The position numbers were made by a program, and so were the translations under genes. A stretch of 32,987 bases of DNA from the NCBI GenBank assembly GCA_017454165.1, contig JAFTDN010000176.1, positions 1-32,987 on the forward strand, written 5' to 3'. The stretch is from Bacteroidales bacterium. Its GTDB lineage: Bacteria > Bacteroidota > Bacteroidia > Bacteroidales > Tenuifilaceae. Positions 25,093-32,987 of the stretch are shown piece by piece. The notes under the pieces were generated by a model. That model was not told where the DNA came from, ran no database searches, and saw only the letters and a program-made list of their open reading frames with translations. Every line of letters begins with the position of its first letter. Positions within the stretch are counted from its first letter, which is position 1.

Positions 25093-25989
25093 ATGCTGTC
25101 CGCGTTTTACTTCATTTTGTTCCTGACGGCCCTGCTGATCGTGGGCATTACCCCCTGGAGGCTGCTCTATGGGTTCAGCGATGCCGTGGCGCTGCTGCTG
25201 CGCCGAGTGGTCCGCTATAGGCTCGATGTGGTGCGCGACAACCTCCGCGGGGCATTCCCCGACCTGAAGGAGGAGGATCGATCCGCGCTGGAGGTGGAGG
25301 TGTACCGCAACCTGTCCGACATCGCGGTGGAGACGCTCAAGGGGTTCACCATGAGCCGCCGCGCAGTGCGCACGCGGCATAGAATCGTGAATCCCGAGCT
25401 GCTCAACGGCTATTTAGAGCGGGGGCAAAGCGTGATTGGGCTCACCGCGCACATCAACAACTGGGAGTGGGGGGCCATGTCGGCGGCATTGCAGCTAATG
25501 CATACGCCCATAGCCATATACAGCCCCCTGTCGAATAGGGCCATCGACAGGGTAATAAGGTGGCACCGCTCGCTGCGGGGCACGGTGCTGGCACCCACGT
25601 CGAGCACCTACAGCACCTTCGACCTCCACAAGGGCCACCCCTGCATATACCTGCTGCTGGCCGACCAGTCCCCTGCCCCCCGCAACATGGAGCGGGCCAT
25701 CTGGGTGGACTTCATGGGCCGCGACACGCCATGCATCCACGGCCCCGAAAAGTATGCTAGGCTATACGGCTACCCAGTGGTGTACATCGACATACAGCGC
25801 GTCCGACGGGGGGGCTACGAAATCAGGCTCAGCCCCCTATGCGAGCACCCCACCGAACTGCCCGAGGGCGAGCTCACCCGCCTCTACATGAATCGGGTGG
25901 CCCAAGCAATAACGCAGAGCCCCAGCAGCTGGCTGTGGACCCACCGCCGCTGGAAACGCCAGCACCACCACAATTGCGGCGAGGGCTGA
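25093..25989 (+). CDS. Lipid A biosynthesis (LpxL/HtrB-type) acyltransferase
   Basis: Inner-membrane acyltransferase that would add a secondary acyl chain to lipid A. A hydrophobic helix at residues 4-20 anchors it, and the catalytic HX4E motif is HINNWE (His120-Glu125). ADQSPAPRNMERAIWVDFMG follows, the expected second conserved block for this family. It has 298 residues from the ATG at 25093, slightly shorter than E. coli LpxL, as usual in Bacteroidota. It is the first plus-strand gene after the divergent promoter region. Confidence 0.9.
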   Translation: MLSAFYFILFLTALLIVGITPWRLLYGFSDAVALLLRRVVRYRLDVVRDNLRGAFPDLKEEDRSALEVEVYRNLSDIAVETLKGFTMSRRAVRTRHRIVNPELLNGYLERGQSVIGLTAHINNWEWGAMSAALQLMHTPIAIYSPLSNRAIDRVIRWHRSLRGTVLAPTSSTYSTFDLHKGHPCIYLLLADQSPAPRNMERAIWVDFMGRDTPCIHGPEKYARLYGYPVVYIDIQRVRRGGYEIRLSPLCEHPTELPEGELTRLYMNRVAQAITQSPSSWLWTHRRWKRQHHHNCGEG

Positions 25990-26022
25990 CATAAATCATA
26001 ATCCCGCACGGCGATTTGGAAC

Positions 26023-26030
26023 TATTTTTG
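26023..26030 (+). promoter_or_regulatory. Possible -7 box for secreted-protein gene
   Basis: TATTTTTG, matching TAnnTTTG, 39 bp before the ATG at 26070. No TTTG at the -33 distance was found. Confidence 0.35.
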
Positions 26031-26069
26031 CACCCCCTAAAAGAACATCTCATCCATATCTGACCACTT

Positions 26070-26765
26070 ATGAAACGAGCACTCACCACGCTAATGGCCT
26101 GCGTACTTATGGCCTCCACGCTATCGGCGCAGAGCAAAAAGTTCTACAAACGCGAAACCGCGCTCATCTTCTACGACCTCACCATCGATGGCGACTATAT
26201 GCAGAAATTCGAACAATTCGAGCACCTATTCCGCCCCAGCAACGACAGCAAGCGGCATCCCATCAAGAACCAGCTGCTCTACACCTCGTGGGACATGGTG
26301 CGGGAGGCGCTGGAGGAGCAGACGGGGATGCTCATCGTGCCCCTCGATGCCTACGGCAAGCGCTTCTCATACAACGACTACGGCTTTCCAAACATGAATC
26401 CCAACAAGGCCATCTCCAAGGGCGACAGCAAGTACTACCTGCGGTTCGACATCAGCCTGAAGCCCGAGGCCAACCCCATCTACTCCACCAGCGGGCAGAA
26501 GCCCGACTCATTGCAGACTATCTTGGAGCCCAATCAGATACAGCCCATACTCACCATCAACATCACCATATACCCCAACAAGGGTGTGCTGCCGGTGTGC
26601 AAGACCACCATCACCAGTAAGGCCTCGAAGCCATTGGAGCTGAGCGAGGCGCTGTTCGATGGCATGGTGAACGACAAGCAGACCGCAGGCTCCACCAACA
26701 TCTACGGGCTATTCCACGAGGCACTGCTGCAGCTGGGGGGCAGCATATTCGCCAACCTACGGTAG
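26070..26765 (+). CDS. Secreted hypothetical protein
   Basis: A 231-residue protein with a signal peptide (MKRALTTLMACVLMASTLSA, cleavage probably after SA-Q at about 21). The mature part has no membrane helix and no motif I recognise; blocks such as ALIFYDLTIDGDYMQKFEQF, RFSYNDYGFPNMNP and YYLRFDISLKP suggest a beta-rich fold. It is probably periplasmic or outer-membrane associated. The gene stands alone between an 80-bp leader and a strong terminator (26779-26823). Confidence 0.7.
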   Translation: MKRALTTLMACVLMASTLSAQSKKFYKRETALIFYDLTIDGDYMQKFEQFEHLFRPSNDSKRHPIKNQLLYTSWDMVREALEEQTGMLIVPLDAYGKRFSYNDYGFPNMNPNKAISKGDSKYYLRFDISLKPEANPIYSTSGQKPDSLQTILEPNQIQPILTINITIYPNKGVLPVCKTTITSKASKPLELSEALFDGMVNDKQTAGSTNIYGLFHEALLQLGGSIFANLR

Positions 26766-26778
26766 CCCACCCATCCAA

Positions 26779-26823
26779 CCCATGCCAAGCGGCCCGCCCC
26801 CAAAGCGGGCCGTTTGGCATGGG
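26779..26823 (+). terminator. Long-stem terminator after secreted-protein gene
   Basis: Arms 26779-26797 and 26805-26823 form a 19-bp stem with one G-T wobble and a 7-nt loop. The downstream T-run is short (CTTTT), so it is strong as a hairpin but weak as an intrinsic terminator. Its 3' arm includes the TTTG used by the next promoter. Confidence 0.75.
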
Positions 26824-26843
26824 CGCAACTTTTCGTACCTTTA
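26813..26843 (+). promoter_or_regulatory. Promoter for phosphomannomutase gene
   Basis: TTTG (26813-26816), 19 nt, TACCTTTA (26836-26843), one mismatch to TAnnTTTG. It is 33 bp before the ATG at 26877, and the TTTG lies inside the preceding hairpin. Confidence 0.62.
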
Positions 26844-26876
26844 CCGCCCAATACGAACCAACAAATAGCGCACACA

Positions 26877-28220
26877 ATGAACGCATTCCATGCCTACGAC
26901 ATCAGAGGGGTGTACAATCGCGACTTCGACAAGCACGATGCCTATCTGGTGGGATTCTTCATGGTGGAGGTGCTCGGGGCCGACAGGGTGCTGGTGGGCC
27001 GCGATGTACGCCTATCGTCCAATGAGATATTCGAGCACCTCACCCGGGGCATCACCGATGCCGGGGCCGATGTGTACGACCTAGGGCTGGCCACCACGCC
27101 CATGGTGTACTACGCCACGGCCAAGGGTGGGTTCCGCGCCTCGGCGCAGATTACCGCTTCGCACAACCCCAAGGAGTACAACGGCCTAAAGATATCGCGC
27201 CAGAACGCCGAGCCCGTGGGCTACGACACAGGCCTAAGACTAATAGAGGAGAAGATGCGCAGCAGCAGCCCAATCCCCGTAGCCCAGCGCGGGCGTATAG
27301 TCCCCCACGACATCCGCCAGGAATATGTCGAGTTCCTGAACTCGTTCAGGCGCAGCTACGACAACCTCAAGATAGGCATCGATTGCTCCAATGGCATGGC
27401 CGCCCTGCTCATCAAGGACATCCTGGGTCAGGGCCCCATATACCTCTACGATGAGCTCGACGGCACGTTCCCCAACCACGAGGCCAACCCGCTGATACCC
27501 GAAAACGTGGCCGACCTACAGCGGCTCGTAACGCAGTACGGCTGCGACCTGGGCGTGATATTCGATGGCGATGCCGACCGGGTGATGTTCGTGGACGAGC
27601 GCGGGCGCTTCATCTCGCCCGACCTGATGATAGGCCTGCTGGGCCTATACTTCCTCGATGAGAAGGGGCTGAGGGGCAACGTGCTGCAAGACATCCGCAC
27701 CTCAAAGGCCGTGGGCGAATACCTCACCCCCAAGGGGGCCACCATGCACACCTGGCGCGTGGGCCGTGCCTACGCCGCCAAAAAGCTGCGCGAGATTGAT
27801 GGCATATACGGCGGAGAGCTGGCTGGGCATTACTACTTCCGCGACTTCTTCTACTCCGACTCGGGCCTGCTGGCCTGCATCCTCATCCTGAACATCGCCA
27901 GCAGCCTGAAGGCCAATGGTGTAAGCCTATCGCAGGCCATTGCGCAGATTGGGACCTACGCCAACTCGGGCGAAATCAACTTCAGGGTAGAGCGCAAGCA
28001 GGAGGCTATGGACGCTATGCGTAAGCACTTTACAGGCACAGAGCAGCCCACGGCTAGCATGGATTTCGATGGCTACCGGGTGGAGTTCGCCGACTGGTGG
28101 TTCAACATCCGCCCCTCGAACACTGAGCCCTACCTGCGATTTATAGCCGAGGCCAAATGCCCCGACATGCTCCGCCAGAAAGTAGACGAGGCCAAGGCCA
28201 TAGTGGCCCAATTCGAGTAG
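26877..28220 (+). CDS. Phosphomannomutase/phosphoglucomutase
   Basis: Alpha-D-phosphohexomutase interconverting hexose-6- and hexose-1-phosphates, supplying GDP-mannose or the glucose-1-phosphate used by RfbA. The ATG at 26877 (MNAFHAYDIRGVYNRDF) gives 447 residues. The phosphoserine loop TASHNPKEYNGLK has Ser95; the metal loop FDGDADRVMFVD has Asp230, 232 and 234; GGELAGHYYF is the sugar loop; RPSNTEPYLRF is the phosphate-binding loop. An upstream in-frame ATG at 26814 falls inside the terminator hairpin and is rejected. It converges on the TlpA-like gene through the shared terminator at 28235-28276. Confidence 0.94.
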   Translation: MNAFHAYDIRGVYNRDFDKHDAYLVGFFMVEVLGADRVLVGRDVRLSSNEIFEHLTRGITDAGADVYDLGLATTPMVYYATAKGGFRASAQITASHNPKEYNGLKISRQNAEPVGYDTGLRLIEEKMRSSSPIPVAQRGRIVPHDIRQEYVEFLNSFRRSYDNLKIGIDCSNGMAALLIKDILGQGPIYLYDELDGTFPNHEANPLIPENVADLQRLVTQYGCDLGVIFDGDADRVMFVDERGRFISPDLMIGLLGLYFLDEKGLRGNVLQDIRTSKAVGEYLTPKGATMHTWRVGRAYAAKKLREIDGIYGGELAGHYYFRDFFYSDSGLLACILILNIASSLKANGVSLSQAIAQIGTYANSGEINFRVERKQEAMDAMRKHFTGTEQPTASMDFDGYRVEFADWWFNIRPSNTEPYLRFIAEAKCPDMLRQKVDEAKAIVAQFE

Positions 28221-28234
28221 CGGATTTTTTCCGT

Positions 28235-28276
28235 AAAAAGAAAGCCCCCACCGTGCTGGCGGGGGCTTTCTTTTTA
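28235..28276. terminator. Bidirectional terminator between convergent genes
   Basis: Stem of about 15 bp (arms 28235-28249 and 28261-28275) with an A/T-rich base, so each strand ends in a T-run of five or more. It serves the mutase gene (plus) and the TlpA-like gene (minus). Confidence 0.92.
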
Positions 28277-28306
28277 TAAAAATCATCATAATGCGAAGCC
28301 TGTGCG

Positions 28307-29638
28307 CTACAGCTTGGCCAGCTCAGCATCAAGTAGGGCGCGGATTTCGGCGGTGGAGGGACGCGGGGCGCGGGGGTCAATCAGGCGGCCATCGGCCCCG
28401 ATGAGGCAGAACGATGGAATGGCCCGCACCCTGTAGGCCGTGGCGGCCGGCGAGAGCCAAGCACCTTCGGCATGCAGCTGGACACCCTTCATCTGCTTGT
28501 CGGTTACCATCTTCTGCCACGCATCGGTGTCATCATCAAGCGATAGGCTGATGAACACCAGGGGCTTGTCCTTGTAGTCGTCCTGCAGCTTCTCCAAATG
28601 GGGCAGCTCGGCGCGGCAGGGACCACACCACGTGGCCCAGAAATCCACGTACACCAACTTGCCACGGAATTGGTCGAGCTCCACGGGCTGGCCCTTCATG
28701 TCCTTGGCCTCGAGGTTGTGGGCGGGCATCCCCGGAGCCAGGGCGGCCATCAGCTCTTCGTACTGCTCCTGCACCTTCTGAGCATAGGCCGGTGTTTGAC
28801 AGCTCTGCACGAAGCTGGCCACGGCATCGCCCTGCTTATGGAAAGCTCCATAGGATAGGCGGCTCACCAAGGAGGTCATCTTCACGTAGTCGCGGCATTG
28901 CGGTGCCGATATTAGGCTGTCGATCTGCATAAAGCTGCGGTTCAGGTCATCGTCATCATCATCGCCTGCCTTCGCGCTGACATAGGCGGTGAGCAGCTCC
29001 CTGTAGCTGGGAAACATCATGTGCTGAACATGGTTGGGGTTGAACGTACCGAAGACAGCGGCGGGGCTAGTGGGGTCGGGCGTATGCCCCGTCAGGTAGG
29101 CATGGGTGTTGGGGTAGCCTATCTCGCAAGCCAAGCGGCTGTAGGCCAAGCGGGCCTGCTCCAGCTCCTCCAGTGCCTTCGATGGGGCTTTGCCTAGGCC
29201 GACCGTGCGCATCACGGAGTCGAGCATGGCTGTGAACTGCGCCTCCTCCATGGCGTATATGGTACGCCATTGCCCCAGCAGGAAGCTGAAGGTGGAGTCG
29301 GCCCTGTGCATCTGCTGCATGAACTCGGCGTTCTGGCCCGAGAACACGGGCGACATGGCCTTGGCATCGGTCTTCACCGATAGCGAGGCACCGGGCACTA
29401 GATATAGGCCCACCTCGCTGCGGTTCATGCGCAGGGTGGCGTAAACGGGGCTACTTATCGTCTTTGAGCACTCAAAGGTGCCGTTGGTCAGGGTCAGGGT
29501 GTCCACCTCATCGCCCACCACGAGCAACGGGCGGTCATTGAAACCCTCGATGGAGCCCGTCAGCTGTGCTGGTTTGGGCTGCGTTCCGCACGCCAGCAGC
29601 AGGGGCAGGGCGGCGGCCATGATGCTGATTCTTTTCAT
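28307..29638 (-). CDS. TlpA/ResA-like thioredoxin-fold lipoprotein
   Basis: A 443-residue exported disulfide oxidoreductase-like protein. The lipobox LLLAC puts the lipidated Cys at 17. Residues 20-100 form a beta-rich N-terminal domain of the kind often preceding thioredoxin modules in Bacteroidota (SIEGFNDRPLLVVGDEVDTL), then a helical middle region. The thioredoxin domain (about 303-443) has VDFWATWCGPCRAELPHL with Cys338 and Cys341, and IPSFCLIGADGRL with the cis-Pro. A run of six Asp (226-231) lies in the middle. It probably acts in the periplasm in thiol reduction. Divergent from cstA. Confidence 0.9.
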   Translation of the reverse strand: MKRISIMAAALPLLLACGTQPKPAQLTGSIEGFNDRPLLVVGDEVDTLTLTNGTFECSKTISSPVYATLRMNRSEVGLYLVPGASLSVKTDAKAMSPVFSGQNAEFMQQMHRADSTFSFLLGQWRTIYAMEEAQFTAMLDSVMRTVGLGKAPSKALEELEQARLAYSRLACEIGYPNTHAYLTGHTPDPTSPAAVFGTFNPNHVQHMMFPSYRELLTAYVSAKAGDDDDDDLNRSFMQIDSLISAPQCRDYVKMTSLVSRLSYGAFHKQGDAVASFVQSCQTPAYAQKVQEQYEELMAALAPGMPAHNLEAKDMKGQPVELDQFRGKLVYVDFWATWCGPCRAELPHLEKLQDDYKDKPLVFISLSLDDDTDAWQKMVTDKQMKGVQLHAEGAWLSPAATAYRVRAIPSFCLIGADGRLIDPRAPRPSTAEIRALLDAELAKL

Positions 29639-29810
29639 AATAGCGATTGTTTTTGTGTGTTTGTGTTGCGAATGCTGAGCACCTGCCCCCTATGTGCCCT
29701 TTCGGGGCACCGCAGCTGGGCCACTGTGCGTAGCTGCAATATTAGCAATAAGCATCGAGATTTTTGCCCCCTGCCGAATATTTTTTACGGTTGCGGCGCG
29801 GATGATTGCC

Positions 29811-29850
29811 CGAAACCTATTAATTTTACGTCATTCTAAAATAGGTTTCG
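29811..29850. promoter_or_regulatory. 11-bp perfect inverted repeat upstream of cstA
   Basis: CGAAACCTATT (29811-29821) and AATAGGTTTCG (29840-29850), an 18-nt spacer, 18 bp before the cstA ATG at 29869. It is either an operator for a dimeric regulator or a hairpin in the leader that could affect translation. No standard promoter box was placed in the 230-bp gap. Confidence 0.6.
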
Positions 29851-29868
29851 CATACTTCCCAACAAGGT

Positions 29869-31335
29869 ATGATTACGTTCATCGTATCGCTGGCCGTGCT
29901 GGTGGGGGGCTACCTCATCTACGGGGGCTTTGTGGAGCGGGTGTTCGGCGCACGGACCGAGCGGGCCACGCCTGCATATACCCATGCCGATGGGGTCGAT
30001 TTTGTGCCGCTGCCCACGTGGCGCGTCTTCCTCATACAGTTCCTGAACATAGCTGGGCTGGGGCCCATATTCGGGGCCATCATGGGCATCATGTACGGTC
30101 CTGCGGCCTACCTGTGGATTGTGCTGGGGACGCTGCTCGGCGGGGCGGTGCACGACTACCTGTCGGGCATGCTCTCGGTGCGCAACGGCGGGGCGAGCCT
30201 GCCCGAGCTGGTGGGCGGACAGCTGGGCAATGGCATCAAGCAGATAATGAGGGCATTCGCCTTAGTACTGATGATTTTGGTAGGGGCGGTGTTCGTGATC
30301 AACCCGGCCAACCTGATCAACATGCTCACCGTGGAGGGCATAGCGGGGATGATGTCGGTGCAGGCCAGCGACATACAGGGCACCATGCTGGCGGTTTGGG
30401 TGGTGGCCATACTGCTCTACTACGTGCTGGCCACGCTGCTACCCGTCGACAAGCTCATAGGGCGCATCTACCCGCTGATGGGCTTCGCGCTGCTGTTCAT
30501 GGCGGTGGGCATCATGGCGGGGCTATTCGCCCACGCCGCCGACATGCCCGAGATGCTCTCGGGCGCGGGGCTGGCCAACCGGCAGCCCGACCCCAGGGCG
30601 CATCCCATATTCCCCATGATGTTCGTGTCGATAGCCTGCGGGGCCATATCGGGGTTCCACGCCACGCAGTCGCCCCTGATGGCGCGGTGCATCAAGAACG
30701 AGCGCCTGGGCCGGCGCGTGTTCTACGGGGCCATGGTGGCCGAGGGCGCGGTGGCGCTCATCTGGGCGGCGGCGGCCATCACCTACATGGGCGGCTCCTA
30801 CGAGGGGCTATCGGCCTACTTCGCCACCAAGGGCAACTCATCGGCCACGTTCGTCAACGAGCTATCGCGCAGCTGGTTGGGACCGTTCGGGGGCATTCTG
30901 GCGATAGTGGGCGTGGTGGCGGCACCCATCACCTCGGGCGACACCGCGCTGCGCTCGGCGCGGCTCATCGCCGCCGACTTCCTGCATCTGGAGCAGAGCA
31001 GCCTGCGGCGCCGGCTGATGGTGGCGGTGCCCATATTCGCCCTCTCGGGCATCATCATGATGCTCGACTACAACGTGCTCTGGCGCTACTTCGGGTGGTG
31101 CAACCAAACGCTGTCGGTGTTCACGCTGTGGGCGCTGAGCGTTTGGCTGGCCCGCGAGCGCAAGCTCTACGCCATAGCGCTGCTGCCCGCGCTGTTCATG
31201 ACCATGGTGTGCAGCACCTATATATGCATGGCCCCCGAGGGGTTCGCCCTGCCACCCATAGCGGGCTACGCCATTGGCGGCGCGGCCACGCTCGCATGTC
31301 TCGCCGTATTTATTAAATTCGTAAGAACCAGATAA
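29869..31335 (+). CDS. cstA: Carbon starvation protein CstA-family transporter
   Basis: An integral membrane transporter of 488 residues, the short Bacteroidota form of the CstA/BtsT family, which imports pyruvate or peptides. About 13 hydrophobic helices. Family blocks are YLIYGGFVERVFG, then FLIQFLNIAGLGPIFGAIMG, GGAVHDYLSGMLSVRNGG and VFVINPANLINML near residue 145; SGFHATQSPLMARCIKNE is the second conserved block. The reading frame is intact and strongly GC-rich. An inverted repeat just before the start suggests regulation. The substrate is not certain. Confidence 0.9.
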   Translation: MITFIVSLAVLVGGYLIYGGFVERVFGARTERATPAYTHADGVDFVPLPTWRVFLIQFLNIAGLGPIFGAIMGIMYGPAAYLWIVLGTLLGGAVHDYLSGMLSVRNGGASLPELVGGQLGNGIKQIMRAFALVLMILVGAVFVINPANLINMLTVEGIAGMMSVQASDIQGTMLAVWVVAILLYYVLATLLPVDKLIGRIYPLMGFALLFMAVGIMAGLFAHAADMPEMLSGAGLANRQPDPRAHPIFPMMFVSIACGAISGFHATQSPLMARCIKNERLGRRVFYGAMVAEGAVALIWAAAAITYMGGSYEGLSAYFATKGNSSATFVNELSRSWLGPFGGILAIVGVVAAPITSGDTALRSARLIAADFLHLEQSSLRRRLMVAVPIFALSGIIMMLDYNVLWRYFGWCNQTLSVFTLWALSVWLARERKLYAIALLPALFMTMVCSTYICMAPEGFALPPIAGYAIGGAATLACLAVFIKFVRTR

Positions 31336-31416
31336 ATACACACCTCGCGCAGCTCATCCCGCCCCTCCACCTCGCGCCCCCGCGCTGCGGCTGGGCGAAA
31401 TTCGATAAAAATCTAT

Positions 31417-31424
31417 TACATTTG
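31417..31424 (+). promoter_or_regulatory. -7 box for valS
   Basis: TACATTTG, full TAnnTTTG match, 55 bp before the valS ATG. No clear TTTG at the -33 distance. The predicted start of the transcript falls at the first base of the hairpin at 31431. Confidence 0.55.
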
Positions 31425-31430
31425 CCGTTC

Positions 31431-31453
31431 CATTTGCGCCAACAGCGCAAATG
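31431..31453 (+). promoter_or_regulatory. 9-bp hairpin in valS leader
   Basis: CATTTGCGC (31431-31439) and GCGCAAATG (31445-31453) with a 5-nt loop, perfect pairing, 25 bp before the valS ATG and just after the predicted transcription start. It could stabilise the mRNA end or be a regulator site. Confidence 0.6.
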
Positions 31454-31478
31454 CCCATCACCAAACAACGCATAACAC

Positions 31479-32987
31479 ATGGCAATATCCTCAAAATACA
31501 GCCCCCACGAAGTGGAGGACAGGTGGTACAGCTATTGGCAAACGCAGGGCTTCTTCCGCTCCACGCCCGATGGCCGCGAGCCCTACTGCGTGGTAATCCC
31601 ACCGCCCAATGTAACCGGCGTGCTGCACATGGGCCACATGCTGAACAACACCATACAGGATGTGCTGGTGCGCCGCGCCCGCATGATGGGCAAGAACGCC
31701 TGCTGGGTGCCCGGCACCGACCACGCCTCCATAGCCACCGAGGCCAAGGTGGTGGCCAAGCTCAAGGCCGATGGCATAGAGAAGTCGGAGCTCAGCCGCG
31801 AGCAATTCATGCAGCACGCGTGGGAATGGAAGGAAAAGCACGGCGGCATCATCCTAGAGCAGCTCAAAAAGCTGGGCGCATCGTGCGACTGGGCCCGCAC
31901 GGCCTTCACCATGGACGAGGTGCGCTCGCACAGCGTAATCAAAGTATTCTGTGACCTACATCGCAAGGGGCTGATATACCGCGGGGTACGCATGGTGAAC
32001 TGGGATCCAAAGGCCCTGACCGCCCTATCCGATGAGGAGGTAATCTTCCGCGAGCACCACGGCAAGCTCTACTACCTGCGCTACCGCATCGCGGGCGAGG
32101 ACGGCTACGCCGTGGTGGCCACCACGCGCCCCGAGACCATCATGGGCGACACGGCCATGTGCATCAATCCCAACGACCCCAAAAATCAGCACCTACGGGG
32201 CAAGCGGGTGATTGTACCCCTAGTGAACCGAGAGATTCCCGTAATTGAGGACGACTACGTGGACACAGAGTTCGGCACAGGCTGCCTAAAGGTTACCCCC
32301 GCCCACGATGTGAACGACTACATGCTCGGCCAGCGCTACAACCTCGAGTCAATCGACATATTCAACAACGATGGCACCCTAAGCCCCGCAGCGGGGCTAT
32401 ACGTGGGCATGGATCGATTCGAGGTGCGCCAGCAGATTGAGGCCGACCTGCAGGCCGCCGGCCTGCTCGAAAAGGTGGAGCCCTACACCAACAAGGTGGG
32501 CTACTCCGAGCGCACCAGCGTACCCATAGAGCCCAAGCTATCGATGCAATGGTTCATGCGCATGGACGATGCCGCACAGCCCGCCATAAAGGCCGTAAGG
32601 GATGATGAAATCAAATTCTTCCCCCCGAAGTTCAAGAACACCTACCTCCACTGGATGGAGAACATCAAGGACTGGTGCATCAGCCGCCAGCTGTGGTGGG
32701 GGCACCAAATACCCGCCTACTACCTGCCCAAGGGCGGCTATGTGGTGGCCGAGACCCCCGAAGAGGCCCTGAGACTGGCGCAGCAAACCGCCGACTACCC
32801 CATAGCCGCCGAAGACCTACGCCAGGATTCCGACTGCCTCGACACCTGGTTCAGTTCGTGGCTGTGGCCCATAGCCCTATTCGATGGCATTGAGCAGCCC
32901 AGCAACCCCGAAATAAACTACTACTACCCCACCTCGGATCTAATCACCGCCCCCGACATCATCTTCTTCTGGGTGGCCCGCATGATC
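31479..32987 (+). CDS. valS: Valyl-tRNA synthetase (5' part; 3' end outside window)
   Basis: Charges tRNA-Val; class I synthetase with editing domain. 503 codons are present and open to the right edge; full ValS is about 870-880. It begins [20 protein letters not shown], with [16 protein letters not shown] carrying the HIGH-type motif HMGH near residue 50, then [17 protein letters not shown]. The editing domain includes [15 protein letters not shown] and [33 protein letters not shown] follows near residue 400, then [11 protein letters not shown]. The KMSKS motif lies beyond the window. The ATG at 31479 is the natural start. Confidence 0.97.
   Translation, partial: MAISSKYSPHEVEDRWYSYWQTQGFFRSTPDGREPYCVVIPPPNVTGVLHMGHMLNNTIQDVLVRRARMMGKNACWVPGTDHASIATEAKVVAKLKADGIEKSELSREQFMQHAWEWKEKHGGIILEQLKKLGASCDWARTAFTMDEVRSHSVIKVFCDLHRKGLIYRGVRMVNWDPKALTALSDEEVIFREHHGKLYYLRYRIAGEDGYAVVATTRPETIMGDTAMCINPNDPKNQHLRGKRVIVPLVNREIPVIEDDYVDTEFGTGCLKVTPAHDVNDYMLGQRYNLESIDIFNNDGTLSPAAGLYVGMDRFEVRQQIEADLQAAGLLEKVEPYTNKVGYSERTSVPIEPKLSMQWFMRMDDAAQPAIKAVRDDEIKFFPPKFKNTYLHWMENIKDWCISRQLWWGHQIPAYYLPKGGYVVAETPEEALRLAQQTADYPIAAEDLRQDSDCLDTWFSSWLWPIALFDGIEQPSNPEINYYYPTSDLITAPDIIFFWVARMI

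Noticed and set aside
28955-28975. Trinucleotide run coding for six Asp in the TlpA-like gene
   Set aside because: Length change would keep the frame; no sign of function beyond an acidic linker.
29694-31316. 540-codon plus-strand open frame overlapping cstA
   Set aside because: It is low-complexity, rich in Gly, His, Arg and Ala, as expected of a shadow of a GC-rich gene; the CstA frame has clear family motifs.

Overview
The window looks like a chromosomal stretch of a Bacteroidales (Bacteroidota) genome. The grounds are Bacteroidetes-type promoters (TTTG, about 19 nt, TAnnTTTG) at several starts, absence of strong Shine-Dalgarno sites before most genes, and family content (short CstA, TlpA-like lipoprotein, zapA-RNase Y neighbourhood, DUF3990/DUF3791 proteins). 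I cannot place it to genus. No rRNA, tRNA, CRISPR array, transposase or integrase is visible.

Layout. (1) 1-10.5 kb, minus strand: an AT-rich, probably exchangeable surface-polysaccharide (O-antigen or capsule) block. In transcription order it has a Wzx flippase, a Wzy polymerase, a GT4 glycosyltransferase, a CatB-like acetyltransferase, a second GT4, a WbpG-type amidotransferase, a three-gene DUF3791/DUF3990/DUF3791 cassette, a WbuB-like glycosyltransferase and an FnlA/WbjB-type UDP-GlcNAc dehydratase cut by the left edge. (2) 10.8-12.1 kb, minus: an AT-rich accessory module with a 57-codon ORF, a GIY-YIG protein and a class III cyclase-like gene broken by a frameshift. (3) 12.4-14.8 kb, minus: Blc-type lipocalin and Fe-type superoxide dismutase, the latter flanked by two paralogous unknown genes, one of them frameshifted. 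(4) 14.8-22.3 kb, minus: GC-richer nucleotide-sugar genes rfbB, rfbA, ugd and the set wbpA-B-D-E for UDP-GlcNAc(3NAc)A. A terminator and a promoter between wbpA and ugd split this into two transcription units. (5) 22.4-24.8 kb, minus: RNase Y, a likely structured RNA, zapA and a coiled-coil gene. (6) 25.1-33 kb, mostly plus: a lipid A-type acyltransferase, a secreted unknown protein, a phosphomannomutase/phosphoglucomutase, a TlpA-like lipoprotein (minus), cstA and the 5' part of valS.

How it fits together. Resident genes make dTDP-6-deoxyhexose, UDP-glucuronate and diacetamido-uronate precursors. The AT-rich block amidates, transfers, acetylates, flips and polymerises the repeat unit.

The two strongest signals are: a 12-G homopolymer inside wzy that puts the gene out of frame, which suggests phase-variable O-antigen polymerisation; and a 48-bp perfect direct repeat, copied from the start of the WbuB-like glycosyltransferase gene, bracketing the DUF3990/DUF3791 cassette. 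Three genes in the window each need one extra base to be in frame, so base-calling error must be excluded before biology is inferred.
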